This document shows positions 7,585 to 16,779 of a DNA stretch of 64,000 bases, piece after piece. Origin of the DNA: Streptomyces sp. AC555_RSS877 (GTDB lineage: Bacteria > Actinomycetota > Actinomycetes > Streptomycetales > Streptomycetaceae); NCBI RefSeq assembly GCF_019049245.1, contig NZ_JAGMUK010000059.1:76808-140807 (forward strand), written 5' to 3'. Below the pieces are notes generated by a model. That model worked only from the letters and a program-made list of their open reading frames with translations. It was not told the origin of the DNA and did not search any database. A program made the translations under genes and the position numbers. How positions within the stretch are numbered: the stretch's first letter is position 1; each line of letters begins with the position of its first letter.

Positions 7585-8430
7585 TCACGGCGTCGCCTTG
7601 CGGGCGGTCGCGAAGCGCGGACGGTTGTTGAGGTCGGGGTGGTCGGCCGCGTCGGCCCAGCCCCGTTCCTCGGTGAAGATCCACGGCACCTGGCCGCCCT
7701 GGGTGTCGGCGTGCTCGATGACGACGACCCCGCCCGGGCGCAGGAGCCGGTGTGCGGTGCGTTCGATGCCGCGGATCAGGTCGAGGCCGTCCTCCCCCGA
7801 GAACAGGGCGAGTTCGGGGTCGTAGTCCCGCGCCTCGGGAGCGACGTACTCCCATTCGGTGAGCGGGATGTACGGCGGGTTGGAGATGACCAGGTCGACC
7901 TGCCCGTCGAGGTCCGGGAAGGCGTCCAGGGCGTTGCCCTGACGCAGGTCGACCCTGGACCCCTCCATGTTCTTCCGCGTCCACCTCAGGGCGTCCTCGG
8001 ACAGCTCCACGGCGTGCACGCGCGAGCGCGGGACCTCCTGGGCGAGGGCGAGGGCGATCGCGCCGGACCCGGTGCACAGGTCGACGATCAGCGGCTCGAC
8101 CACGTCCATCGCGCGTACGGCGTCTATGGCCCAGCCGACCACCGACTCGGTCTCGGGACGCGGGACGAACACCCCCGGCCCGACCTGGAGTTCCAGGTAC
8201 CGGAAGAAGGCCCGCCCGGTGATGTGCTGCAGCGGCTCGCGCTGTTCACGCCGGGCGATGACCTCCCAGTAGCGGGCGTCGAAGTCGGAGTCCTTCACGG
8301 AGTGCAGCTCGCCCCGCTTCACGCCGTGCACGAACGCGGCGAGCTCCTCCGCGTCGTTGCGCGGCGAGGGCACGCCGGCGTCGGCCAGCCGCTGGGTGGC
8401 CTGGGCCACCTCTGCGAGCAGCAGGTTCAC
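7585..8430 (-). CDS. prmC: Release factor glutamine N5-methyltransferase
   Basis: PrmC methylates the Gln of the GGQ motif in release factors, and prfA is the adjacent upstream gene. The 281-residue product has the N-terminal helical domain and then a SAM-binding Rossmann domain. The signature motifs are FVPRPETE, VDLCTGSGAIALALA (motif I) and ISNPPYIP, the NPPY motif that positions the target amide. Start is GTG 8428-8430, 46 nt after prfA. Confidence 0.95.
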   Translation of the reverse strand: MNLLLAEVAQATQRLADAGVPSPRNDAEELAAFVHGVKRGELHSVKDSDFDARYWEVIARREQREPLQHITGRAFFRYLELQVGPGVFVPRPETESVVGWAIDAVRAMDVVEPLIVDLCTGSGAIALALAQEVPRSRVHAVELSEDALRWTRKNMEGSRVDLRQGNALDAFPDLDGQVDLVISNPPYIPLTEWEYVAPEARDYDPELALFSGEDGLDLIRGIERTAHRLLRPGGVVVIEHADTQGGQVPWIFTEERGWADAADHPDLNNRPRFATARKATP

Positions 8431-8476
8431 GCAAGTCCTCCGTGTCGTCCTCGTGCGTGGGTACGTCCTTACACGC

Positions 8477-9553
8477 TTACGCGGCCGCCAGCTTCGCTGC
8501 CGAGTCCGCGTCGACGCAGGCCTGGATCACCGCGTCGAGGTCGCCGTCCAGGACCTGGTCCAGGTTGTACGACTTGAAGCCGACGCGGTGGTCCGAGATG
8601 CGGTTCTCCGGGAAGTTGTACGTGCGGATCTTCTCGGAGCGGTCGACGGTACGGACCTGGCTGCGGCGGGCGTCGGCGGCCTCACGCTCCGCCTCCTCCT
8701 GCGCCGCGGCAAGCAGCCTGGAGCGCAGGATACGCATCGCCTGCTCCTTGTTCTGCAGCTGGCTCTTCTCGTTCTGGCAGGAGGCGACGACTCCGGTGGG
8801 AATGTGCGTGATGCGCACGGCGGAGTCGGTGGTGTTGACGGACTGGCCACCCGGTCCTGAGGAGCGGTACACGTCGATGCGCAGGTCGTTCGCGTTGATC
8901 TCGACGTCGACCTCCTCGGCCTCGGGGGTGACGAGGACACCGGCCGCGGAGGTGTGGATACGGCCCTGCGACTCGGTCGCCGGGACGCGCTGCACGCGGT
9001 GCACGCCGCCCTCGTACTTCAGGCGGGCCCACACGCCCTGGCCGGGCTCGGTGGCACCCTGGCCGCCCTTGGTCTTCACCGCGACCTGGACGTCCTTGTA
9101 GCCGCCCAGCTCGGACTCGGTGGCGTCGATGATCTCGGTCTTCCAGCCGACGCGCTCGGCGTAGCGCAGATACATCCGCAGCAGGTCGCCGGCGAACAGG
9201 GCCGACTCGTCGCCGCCCGCGCCCGCCTTGACCTCCAGGATGACGTCCTTGTCGTCGTTGGGGTCACGCGGGACGAGCAGCAGGCGCAGCTTCTCGGTCA
9301 GCTCCTCGCGCTGCTTCTCCAGCTCCTTGACCTCGGCGGCGAAGTCCGGGTCGACGGCGGCGTACTCGCGTCCGGTCTCGATGTCGTCGCCGGTCTGCTT
9401 CCAGGAGCGGAACGTGGCGACGATCGGGGTGAGCTCGGCGTAACGCTTGTTCAGCTTGCGCGCGTTGGCCTGGTCGGCGTGGACCGACGGGTCGGCGAGC
9501 TTCGTCTCCAGGGTGGCGTGCTCGGCGACGAGTTCCTCGACGGCCTCGAACAT
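8477..9553 (-). CDS. prfA: Peptide chain release factor 1
   Basis: RF1 reads UAA and UAG stop codons and triggers peptide release. The 358-residue length is normal. The PAT tripeptide that reads the stop codon appears in RVPATESQGRIHTS, and the catalytic GGQ loop in SSGPGGQSVNTTDSAV; this GGQ is the PrmC target. A long helical N-terminal domain (EAVEELVAEHATLETKL) precedes them. A U-tract terminator at 9596-9646 separates it from rpmE, so it probably has its own promoter in the short gap. Confidence 0.97.
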   Translation of the reverse strand: MFEAVEELVAEHATLETKLADPSVHADQANARKLNKRYAELTPIVATFRSWKQTGDDIETGREYAAVDPDFAAEVKELEKQREELTEKLRLLLVPRDPNDDKDVILEVKAGAGGDESALFAGDLLRMYLRYAERVGWKTEIIDATESELGGYKDVQVAVKTKGGQGATEPGQGVWARLKYEGGVHRVQRVPATESQGRIHTSAAGVLVTPEAEEVDVEINANDLRIDVYRSSGPGGQSVNTTDSAVRITHIPTGVVASCQNEKSQLQNKEQAMRILRSRLLAAAQEEAEREAADARRSQVRTVDRSEKIRTYNFPENRISDHRVGFKSYNLDQVLDGDLDAVIQACVDADSAAKLAAA

Positions 9554-9595
9554 CTTGGGCTCCTGATACTGCGGTGAAGGGGAGGGCGGGCGACC

Positions 9596-9646
9596 AAAAA
9601 CGCCGGTCCCGGTGCGCCCGGAAGAGGGCGCGACCGTGGACCGGCG
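9596..9646 (-). terminator. Intrinsic terminator after rpmE
   Basis: On the minus strand a long G/C-rich stem (CGCCGGTCC...GGACCGGCG, with GCGCCC/GGGCGC in the upper stem) is followed directly by TTTTT. It lies between the rpmE stop and the prfA start, so it ends the rpmE transcript. This is the one terminator in the window with a clear T run. Confidence 0.8.
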
Positions 9647-9658
9647 AAATGGGGCTCG

Positions 9659-9880
9659 CTACTTCTTGGAGCCGGCAGCCTTGCCGAAGCGGGCCTCGAA
9701 GCGGGCCACACGGCCACCGGTGTCGAGGATCTTCTGCTTGCCCGTGTAGAACGGGTGGCACTCGGAGCAGACCTCGGCACGGATGGTGCCGGAGTCGATG
9801 GTGCTGCGAGTGGTGAACGACGCGCCACAGGTGCAGCTGACCTGCGTCTCGAAGTACTGGGGGTGGATCTCGCGCTTCAA
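9659..9880 (-). CDS. rpmE: 50S ribosomal protein L31, zinc-binding type
   Basis: L31 sits at the central protuberance and bridges the subunits. The mature-looking frame starts at TTG 9878-9880 (LKREIHPQYFETQ), with AGGAGA 6 nt upstream, giving 73 residues; the upstream in-frame extension to 9976 is not conserved. Four Cys (CTC near residue 16 and CSEC near 37) make this the C+ form that holds Zn2+. Streptomyces commonly keep a second, Zur-controlled C- paralogue elsewhere. Confidence 0.95.
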   Translation of the reverse strand: MKREIHPQYFETQVSCTCGASFTTRSTIDSGTIRAEVCSECHPFYTGKQKILDTGGRVARFEARFGKAAGSKK

Positions 9881-10037
9881 GGTGTCTCCTAGTTTCGGGA
9901 GGGCGCCGGGTCGCAGCCGCGGGATGCGGAGGCGTGAACCGGAGCCGACGTACCAGTCTGCCAGGACTGGCCGCATCCCCCAAAACCGGGGGACGGTGCG
10001 ATCTATTCCCAGGGGCCCGCCGGGGCCGCCCGGGCGG

Positions 10038-11171
10038 CTACGAAGAGGTCACGACACCGTCGGCCTCGCCGGTCGCGGTGCCCTCGGTGGCCGACTTCGG
10101 GATCGCCTTGTCGTTCTCCAGGGCGGCCCACACCTGCTTGGCCTTGGCCTCCTTGACGATCACGCGGTTCGGGTTCGCCGGGTCGTACTGCACCGGCATC
10201 GTGACCATGTGCATGTTGGCGGCGCTGATGCCCTTCATGCCCTCGGCGAAGGACATGAGCGAGTTGATCGAGCCCAGGTCGGAGTCGGTCGTCACGGCCT
10301 TGGTGGCGGCGTTGGCGAGGTCGTACAGCTTGGTGCCGCCGCCGAACAGGTCGATGCTCTTGACCTGGTTGATCAGCGCCTTGATGAAGGCCTGCTGGAG
10401 CTGGATGCGGCCGAGGTCGGAGCCGTCACCGACGCCGTGCCGGGTGCGGACCAGGCCGAGGGCCTGCTCGCCGTCGAGCTTGTGGGTGCCGGCGTCCAGA
10501 TCGAGGTGGCTGTCGTCGTCCTTGATGTCCTTGGTCGTGGTGACCGTGACACCGCCGAGCTCGTCGATGATCTTCTCGAAGCCGCTGAAGTCGACCTCGA
10601 GGTAGTGGTCCATGCGAATGCCGCTGAGGGACTCGACGGTCTTCACCGCACAGGCGGCGCCCCCGGTCGAGTACGCCGAGTTGAACATCACCTCGGACGC
10701 GGCGTCGTGCGTGTCGCCCTTGGTGTCGGTGCACTCGGGCCGGTCGATGACGGTGTCGCGCGGGATGGAGACCACGCTGGCCTTCTTGTGGCCCTCGTAG
10801 ACGTGCACGATCATCGCGGTGTCGGACCGGGCGCTGCCGTCGTCGGGGCCGCCCCCGAGTTTCTGGTTGCCGCCGGCACGGGTGTCCGAGCCGAGGACGA
10901 GGATGTTCTCGGAGCCGTTGTCGACCTTGGTCGGCCGGTCGGTGCCGAGGGCCGAGTCGATGTCGACGCTCTTGATGTTGCCGTTGAGCTTGAAGTAGAG
11001 GTAGCCGGCTCCGCTGCCGCCCAGGACGAGGATGCCCGCCGCCGTCCAGGCCATGATGAGAACGCCCTTGGGGCGCTTGCCCGCGGGCTTGCGGCGGCTG
11101 CCCTTGGCGCGGTGGCGGCCTGTGGTACCGGGCTGCGGTATGCCGGACTCCGGCGTGCTCTCGGCGGACAT
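10038..11171 (-). CDS. LytR-CpsA-Psr (LCP) family cell-wall glycopolymer ligase
   Basis: LCP proteins transfer undecaprenyl-linked polymers onto peptidoglycan outside the membrane. A basic cytoplasmic N-terminus (RHRAKGSRRKPAGKRPKG) leads to one membrane helix at about residues 39-60, then the extracellular LCP domain: ILVLGSDTRAGG, SDTAMIVHVY, VVSIPRDTVID, and an Arg/Asp-rich helix (LVRTRHGVGDGSDLGR) that binds the pyrophosphate lipid. 377 residues. It stands alone between rpmE and a secreted protease. Confidence 0.9.
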   Translation of the reverse strand: MSAESTPESGIPQPGTTGRHRAKGSRRKPAGKRPKGVLIMAWTAAGILVLGGSGAGYLYFKLNGNIKSVDIDSALGTDRPTKVDNGSENILVLGSDTRAGGNQKLGGGPDDGSARSDTAMIVHVYEGHKKASVVSIPRDTVIDRPECTDTKGDTHDAASEVMFNSAYSTGGAACAVKTVESLSGIRMDHYLEVDFSGFEKIIDELGGVTVTTTKDIKDDDSHLDLDAGTHKLDGEQALGLVRTRHGVGDGSDLGRIQLQQAFIKALINQVKSIDLFGGGTKLYDLANAATKAVTTDSDLGSINSLMSFAEGMKGISAANMHMVTMPVQYDPANPNRVIVKEAKAKQVWAALENDKAIPKSATEGTATGEADGVVTSS

Positions 11172-11301
11172 GTGCTCCTCGAATTCCCGTCCGGTCGGTT
11201 ACCCCCTGCTTTCAGGGTCAGGCGTGGGTACGGGAAGACGTGAACCGCACCACTGTTGCTCCGCCAGGTCAGACGGCGAAACCCGGGAAAGGGTTGCACA
11301 A

Positions 11302-11341
11302 CGCACTGTGACCACCCTGTGCATCGGGTGGCCACAGTGCG
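11302..11341 (-). terminator. Hairpin terminator after the trypsin-like protease gene
   Basis: A 16-bp stem (CGCACTGTGACCACCC with GGGTGGCCACAGTGCG, one mismatch) encloses an 8-nt loop about 40 nt beyond the protease stop. There is no T tract, as is common for Streptomyces terminators. Confidence 0.65.
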
Positions 11342-11379
11342 TAAGGGGCTCTTCGGGGCGAACCCCGTTCACCAGCGGC

Positions 11380-13221
11380 TCAGCCGAAGATGTCGTACTG
11401 CTTGAAATCGGTCCCCACGGAGATCCTTGTGGCGAAGATCTCGCTGGTGGCCTTGCCGGTGCCCTTGTAGAGGTAGAGCGTGCCGCCGGGCGTACGGGCC
11501 AGGAAGTCGGCCTTGCCGTCGCCGGTGACGTCGCCGACCGCGTCGAAGGCGTTGTACGTCGTGCTGCCCCAGGTGCGCACCTTGACCCGGGCGGAGAAGG
11601 CTCCGCTGCCGGACTTGCCGGTGCCCTTGTACAGGTAGATGTAGCCGTTGGTCTTGCCGCGGGCGATCAGGTCGGTCCTGCCGTCGCCGGTGAAGTCGCC
11701 GTGGCCGCGCAGGGAGTTGTACTGGTTCCAGCCGGAGCCGAACTTCACGCGGGCCGCGAAGGTGCCGTTGCCCTTGCCGGGGTAGATCCACAGGACGCCC
11801 GCGGAGTCGACCGAGAGCAGGTCGGGCAGGTAGTCGCCGGTGACGTCGCCGGGGGTGAGGATGCGGGTGCGGGTCTTCCAGTTGTCGAAGATCTGCTGGG
11901 GGTCGGCCCAGCTCTCGGTGGCCGGGACGTAGCGCCACCAGTAGACGTCGCCGGTCGAGCTCTCCCGGTACACGAAGTCCTGGTAGCCGTCCCGGTTGAG
12001 GTCGGTCTGCAGGACGACGTTGACGCCGTTCCAGTTGCCCCAGGACTGGCGGGCGCCGAACCCGCTGCCCGTGGAGTCCTTCTCGTAGCCGGTCCCGGTG
12101 GAGGCGTTGCGCACCCACAGGTCGGCCTTGTGGTCGAAGCTCAGGTTGGTGTCGTCGACGCGCGGATAGGCGGCGCCGACGTACGCGCTGACCTTGGCGA
12201 AGACGCTGTACGCGCCCTTCGTCACGCAGTTCGGCACGCCCCACGAGACGACGCCCACGATCCGGTTGTTCACGACCAGCGGGCCGCCGGAGTCACCGTT
12301 GCAGGCGGACGTCGTACCGGTGTCGCTGCCGGTGGCGGGGGTGCCCGCGCAGACCATGTGGCCCTTGACGAAGTCGGTGCCGTAGTAGCCGGCGCAGGTG
12401 GCGTCGGACTTGATCGGCAGCGTCGCCGTCTTCAGCGTCTGGGAGGTGGCCTGGGTGGTGGAGGTGGTGCGGCCCCAGCCGTAGAGCTTCGCACTGGTGC
12501 CGGAGGCGTACGAGGCGGTGTCGCCGGACGTCGTCATGCGGATCGGCGTGGCCTTGACGGGACTCGCCAGGGTGAGCACCGCGAGGTCGTTGTCGATGGT
12601 CCGCGCGCTGTACGACGGGTGGTTCCACTGCCGCAGGACCCCGCTGACGGTGCCGCCGTGCAGGTCGCCCTCCGAGGGCAACTGGGAGGTGCCGGTCACG
12701 ACGGCGCCGCCCGCGTGCCAGTCGTAGCCCTTCACGCAGTGCGCGGCGGTGAGGATCTTCGTCGGCGCGATGACGGCGCCGCCGCAGAAGAAGCCGGTGT
12801 CGTCGCCCTCGTCGGCGGTGCCCTGGTCGTCGGTGTACCAGAGCTGCGCCATCCACGGGGCGGTGGTGATGGTGGTGGTCGTCCCGCCGATGACCTGCGG
12901 GTCGACGGTGGTCGTGCCGGGGTCGGTACTGGTGCTGGTGCTGGTGCTGGTGCTCGCGCTCAGCGAGTCCTTGGCCGTCGTGCCGCCCGGGGTGTCGTCA
13001 CCCGCCATGGCGTCGGTGATCCGCTGCTGCAGCTCGGCGAGCGAGGGCTGCGCGACCGCGGCCCTGACCGGCGGTTTCGGCGCGACGGCGGTGGTGGCGT
13101 CCGCGGACGACGTCAACAGCACGGCGGCCACGGCGGCGGCCACACCGGCCGCGCCGACGGGCAGCGCGATCCGTATGCGACGTCTGTGCCGGCCGCTGCC
13201 CCCGGACATGGGTGTACCCAC
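11380..13221 (-). CDS. Secreted trypsin-like serine protease with FG-GAP/VCBS repeats
   Basis: A basic start and hydrophobic segment (about residues 15-42, ending SSADA) form a signal peptide. Next comes a Thr/Ser-rich linker, then an S1 peptidase domain with the full triad: His in LTAAHCVKG, Asp in NDLAVLTL, and Ser in CNGDSGGPLVV. The C-terminal third has at least four calcium-binding-like FG-GAP units (DLNRDGYQDF, DVTGDYLPDL, DFTGDGRTDL, DVTGDGKADF), a beta-propeller fragment that may bind a surface or polymer. 613 residues; likely extracellular. It lies between the rho terminator and its own terminator. Confidence 0.85.
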   Translation of the reverse strand: MGTPMSGGSGRHRRRIRIALPVGAAGVAAAVAAVLLTSSADATTAVAPKPPVRAAVAQPSLAELQQRITDAMAGDDTPGGTTAKDSLSASTSTSTSTSTDPGTTTVDPQVIGGTTTTITTAPWMAQLWYTDDQGTADEGDDTGFFCGGAVIAPTKILTAAHCVKGYDWHAGGAVVTGTSQLPSEGDLHGGTVSGVLRQWNHPSYSARTIDNDLAVLTLASPVKATPIRMTTSGDTASYASGTSAKLYGWGRTTSTTQATSQTLKTATLPIKSDATCAGYYGTDFVKGHMVCAGTPATGSDTGTTSACNGDSGGPLVVNNRIVGVVSWGVPNCVTKGAYSVFAKVSAYVGAAYPRVDDTNLSFDHKADLWVRNASTGTGYEKDSTGSGFGARQSWGNWNGVNVVLQTDLNRDGYQDFVYRESSTGDVYWWRYVPATESWADPQQIFDNWKTRTRILTPGDVTGDYLPDLLSVDSAGVLWIYPGKGNGTFAARVKFGSGWNQYNSLRGHGDFTGDGRTDLIARGKTNGYIYLYKGTGKSGSGAFSARVKVRTWGSTTYNAFDAVGDVTGDGKADFLARTPGGTLYLYKGTGKATSEIFATRISVGTDFKQYDIFG

Positions 13222-13298
13222 GCGAGTCCCCCCTCGGGATCATGAGTTCGGGCCGAGAAGTCGACCGAAGAGCGTGATCGTATCCCGGCCGTGTACAG

Positions 13299-13337
13299 CA
13301 CAAAGGGCCACCCCTGGCACAGGGGTGGCCCTTTGTG
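13299..13337 (-). terminator. Terminator of the rho gene (17-bp perfect stem)
   Basis: CACAAAGGGCCACCCCT and AGGGGTGGCCCTTTGTG pair perfectly over 17 bp around a 5-nt loop (GGCAC), 10 nt after the rho stop. A short T run (TTT) lies inside the stem base rather than after it. It separates rho from the downstream protease gene. Confidence 0.8.
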
Positions 13338-13347
13338 GAAGGTGACG

Positions 13348-15441
13348 TCAGTCGCCGTTGCCCGGCGTCGGGGTCGTCTTCTGGATCTGCAGCAGGAACT
13401 CGGCGTTCGACTTCGTCTGCCTCATCTTGTCGAGAAGCAGCTCGACCGCCTGCTGCTGGTCGAGCGCGTGCAGCACCCGGCGCAGCTTCCACACGATGGC
13501 CAGCTCGTCGCCGCCGAGCAGCAGCTCTTCCTTACGGGTGCCGGACGCGTCGACGTCCACCGCCGGGAAGACACGCTTGTCGGCGAGCTTGCGGTCGAGC
13601 TTGAGCTCGGCGTTGCCGGTGCCCTTGAACTCCTCGAAGATGACCTCGTCCATGCGGGACCCGGTGTCCACCAGGGCGGTGGCGAGGATGGTCAGCGAGC
13701 CGCCGTCCTCGATGTTGCGGGCCGCACCGAAGAAGCGCTTCGGCGGGTACAGGGCGGTCGAGTCGACACCACCGGACAGGATGCGGCCGGAGGCCGGGGC
13801 GGCGAGGTTGTACGCACGGCCCAGACGCGTGATCGAGTCGAGCAGCACGACGACGTCGTGGCCCAGCTCCACCAGACGCTTGGCGCGCTCGATGGCGAGC
13901 TCGGCGACCGTGGTGTGGTCCTCGGCGGGACGGTCGAAGGTCGAGGAGATGACCTCGCCCTTGACCGACCGCTGCATGTCGGTGACCTCTTCCGGACGCT
14001 CGTCGACCAGGACGACCATCAGGTGGCACTCGGGGTTGTTGTGCGTGATCGCGTTGGCGATCGCCTGCATGATCATGGTCTTGCCGGTCTTCGGCGGGGC
14101 CACGATCAGACCGCGCTGGCCCTTACCGATCGGCGCGACGAGGTCGATGATGCGGGTGGTGAGGATGCCGGGGTCCGTCTCCAGGCGGAGGCGGTCCTGC
14201 GGGTACAGCGGCGTCAGCTTGTTGAACTCCGGCCGCCCGCGCCCGGATTCGGGTGCCATGCCGTTCTGGGAGTCCAGGCGGACCAGCGCGTTGAACTTCT
14301 CGCGGCGCTCGCCCTCCTTCGGCTGGCGCACGGCACCGGTGACGTGGTCGCCCTTGCGCAGGCCGTTCTTGCGGACCTGTGCGAGCGAGACGTACACGTC
14401 GTTGGGGCCCGGCAGGTAGCCCGACGTACGGATGAAGGCGTAGTTGTCGAGGATGTCGAGAATGCCCGCGACGGGGATCAGGACGTCGTCGTCGGCCAGC
14501 TGCGGCTCGGGGCCGCTCATCTCGTCACGGCCGCGACGGCCACGGCGGTCGCGGTAGCGGCCGCGACGGCCCCGGCGTCCGCCGTCGAAGTCGTCGTCGT
14601 CCTGCGGGCCGTTGTCACGCTGGCGGTCCTGGCGGTCCTGACGACCACCGCCGCTCTGCTGCTGACGGTCCTGACGGTCCTGGCGCTGCGGCTGGCCGCC
14701 GCCCTGACCACTCTGGCCGCTCTGACCACTCTGGCCGCCCTGCTGGTCGTCGCCCTTGCGGCGGTCGCCACCGCGGTCACCGCGGTCACGGTCACGGCCG
14801 CGCTCACGGCGGTCGCGACGACGGCCCTCGCCGCCGTCGGCGTCGCCCTGCGCCTGCGGGGCGGGCGTCTCGGCCTTCGGCTCGCTCTTCGCCTCGGCGG
14901 TGACCGTCTCGGGGCTGCCCGCCTCCGCGGTGGCGCGGCGACGACGGCGCTCGGTGGGAGCGTCGTCCCCCCCACGCTCGGCCTCGCTCGCGCGGGAGGG
15001 GCCGCCGGCCGGCTGGCCGGGAATCTCGATCTGCTGCTGGGCCACGGCCTTCTCGGCGGGGGCCTCGGACTTCACGGCCGCCTTCTTGGCGGCGGCGGGA
15101 GCGGCCTCGTCACCCGTACGGGCCTTGGAGGTGGCGCGGCGCTTGGGCTTGGTCTCGGCAGCGGCGTCCGCGGCGGGACCTGCCGTCTTGGGGGCAGCGC
15201 CCCCTCCCCCGGCCTGCGCTTCCTTGATGACCTCGATCAGCTGGCTCTTGCGCATGCGCGCAGTGCCCCTGATGCCGAGGCCCGAGGCGACCTGCTGCAG
15301 CTCGGCCAGCACCATGCCGTCGAGGCCGGTACCGCGGCGCCGCCGGGAGCCGGCACCGGTGGCAGGCGCGGAGGCGTCCGTGGCGGGCGCGGCAGCGGTC
15401 TCCTCGACACGTGCGCCCATCAGATCGGTGGTGTCGCTCAC
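13348..15441 (-). CDS. rho: Transcription termination factor Rho, with long disordered insert
   Basis: Hexameric RNA helicase that ends transcription. The 697 residues show a Rho N domain (residues about 38-75, LAELQQVASGLGIRG), then roughly 230 low-complexity residues rich in Arg, Asp, Gly and Gln (RRDRRERGRDRDRGDRGG; repeated QSGQSGQSGQ), then the S1-like RNA-binding and ATPase core with Walker A VAPPKTGKTM, VDERPEEVTDM and VLLDSITRLGRAYN (Walker B/Q-loop region). Insertions of this kind are usual in high-GC actinobacteria and add RNA binding. Start is GTG 15439-15441, with GGAAGGA upstream. Confidence 0.95.
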   Translation of the reverse strand: MSDTTDLMGARVEETAAAPATDASAPATGAGSRRRRGTGLDGMVLAELQQVASGLGIRGTARMRKSQLIEVIKEAQAGGGGAAPKTAGPAADAAAETKPKRRATSKARTGDEAAPAAAKKAAVKSEAPAEKAVAQQQIEIPGQPAGGPSRASEAERGGDDAPTERRRRRATAEAGSPETVTAEAKSEPKAETPAPQAQGDADGGEGRRRDRRERGRDRDRGDRGGDRRKGDDQQGGQSGQSGQSGQGGGQPQRQDRQDRQQQSGGGRQDRQDRQRDNGPQDDDDFDGGRRGRRGRYRDRRGRRGRDEMSGPEPQLADDDVLIPVAGILDILDNYAFIRTSGYLPGPNDVYVSLAQVRKNGLRKGDHVTGAVRQPKEGERREKFNALVRLDSQNGMAPESGRGRPEFNKLTPLYPQDRLRLETDPGILTTRIIDLVAPIGKGQRGLIVAPPKTGKTMIMQAIANAITHNNPECHLMVVLVDERPEEVTDMQRSVKGEVISSTFDRPAEDHTTVAELAIERAKRLVELGHDVVVLLDSITRLGRAYNLAAPASGRILSGGVDSTALYPPKRFFGAARNIEDGGSLTILATALVDTGSRMDEVIFEEFKGTGNAELKLDRKLADKRVFPAVDVDASGTRKEELLLGGDELAIVWKLRRVLHALDQQQAVELLLDKMRQTKSNAEFLLQIQKTTPTPGNGD

Positions 15442-15827
15442 GAAGGGTCCTTCCCTGGAGCGGACGTCGGCCTGTCTGGCTCGGCGACCGGTTGTGCTGT
15501 CCGGCTTCGGTCCTTGCTGTGTGGACCGTGCCGGGGCGGTGGTCCGCCTAAGCGGCGGAGGAATGTGGTGACGGCGCTTCCGAAAGCCGTGGCACTGAGT
15601 GTCCGTGTCACGTGACTTGGTCGCACCGGTTCCGGAGCGTGCCCGGCAAGTCGCTCAGTGCCCGCGTACGAGGTACTGCCCGCGTACGTCGTACGAAACA
15701 CAGTGCGGCTTGGGAGGCTCCCGGAAGAGTGTCTGTCCCGGACGGGGACGTGAAGCACCTCGCCATGGTGGGGTCGGGTGCAGACTTGAGGTTAACACTA
15801 CCGGATCCAACAAACATTCCCCCTCTC
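15442..15827 (-). other. Long rho leader region without a gene
   Basis: About 385 bases separate the rho start from the thrB terminator, and I see no convincing gene on either strand. A CCCGCGTACG direct repeat occurs at 15661-15670 and 15679-15688. Rho genes in many bacteria have long autoregulated leaders; that role here is inference. Confidence 0.4.
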
Positions 15828-15851
15828 GAAATCCGGCAAGCGCCGGATTTC
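15828..15851 (-). terminator. Hairpin at the end of thrB
   Basis: GAAATCCGGC and GCCGGATTTC form a perfect 10-bp stem with a 4-nt loop (AAGC) that overlaps the last bases of thrB. No T run follows. It probably ends or stabilises the thrB message. Confidence 0.6.
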
Positions 15852-16779
15852 AGATGTCACTGGCGGGCGCGAGCGGCAACACACTCGCTCCGCGGGCGTC
15901 GAACTTCAGTCGGTTCGCGGCCCAGCCCCCGCCCGCCAAGTGGGCGACCTTGTCGGCGTTCTCGCCGTCGACCAGCGCGAGCACCGTGGGGCCCGCGCCG
16001 GAGATGACTGCCGGGACCCCGTCGGCCCGCAGCCGCTCCACCAGCGCCGCGCTCTCCGGCATGGCCGGCGCCCGGTACTCCTGGTGGAGCCGGTCCTCGG
16101 TGGCCGGCAGCAGCAGCTCGGGGCGCCTGGTCAGGGCCTCGACGAGCAGTGCGGCACGGCCTGCGTTGGTGGCGGCGTCGACGTGCGGCACGGTGCGCGG
16201 GAGCAGTCCGCGCGCGGTCTCCGTCAGGACCGGCTTACCAGGCACGAAAACCACCGGAACGATGGAATCGGCAGGTTCCATCCTGATGGCCCGGGCGGCA
16301 CCGGCCTCCATCCAGGAGAGCGTGAAACCGCCGAGCAGACAGGCCGCCACGTTGTCGGGGTGGCCCTCGATCTCGGTGGCGAGCTCGAGCAGGGCGGTGT
16401 CGTCCAGCCTGGCCTCGCCGCCTATGGTCACGGCGCGCGCGGCGACGATGCCGGCGCAGATGGCGGCCGAGGAGGAGCCGAGGCCCCGGCCGTGCGGGAT
16501 GCGGTTCGCGCAGACGATCTCCAGGCCGCGCGGCTGTCCGCCGAGCAGGTCGAAGGCGGTGCGCAGGGACCGTACGAGAAGGTGGTTCTCGTCGCGCGGG
16601 AGCGTCTCGCCGCCCTCACCCGCGATGTCGATGTGCAGCCCGGAGTCGGCCACCCGGACGACCACGTCGTCGTAGAGCCCGAGCGACAGGCCGAGGGCGT
16701 CGAAGCCCGGACCGAGGTTGGCGCTGGTGGCGGGGACGCGCACTCGGACGGCGGCGGCGCGGAAGGCTGGACCGGCCAT
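15850..16779 (-). CDS. thrB: Homoserine kinase
   Basis: Phosphorylates L-homoserine with ATP, the step before threonine synthase. GHMP kinase features are clear: VPATSANLGPGFDALGLSL near residue 15 and the phosphate-binding GRGLGSSSAAICAG near residue 100. I take ATG 16777-16779 (MAGPAFRAAAVRV), which gives 309 residues, matching the family; the frame is open upstream to 16896 but that part is not conserved. It is the last of the hom-thrC-thrB set, 278 nt after thrC. Confidence 0.93.
   Translation of the reverse strand: MAGPAFRAAAVRVRVPATSANLGPGFDALGLSLGLYDDVVVRVADSGLHIDIAGEGGETLPRDENHLLVRSLRTAFDLLGGQPRGLEIVCANRIPHGRGLGSSSAAICAGIVAARAVTIGGEARLDDTALLELATEIEGHPDNVAACLLGGFTLSWMEAGAARAIRMEPADSIVPVVFVPGKPVLTETARGLLPRTVPHVDAATNAGRAALLVEALTRRPELLLPATEDRLHQEYRAPAMPESAALVERLRADGVPAVISGAGPTVLALVDGENADKVAHLAGGGWAANRLKFDARGASVLPLAPASDI

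Noticed and set aside
13291..15615. 774-codon open frame on the plus strand
   Set aside because: It is fully antisense to rho and its composition (Val/Leu/Arg/Gly runs) is the mirror of GC-rich codons; no ribosome site or family motif.
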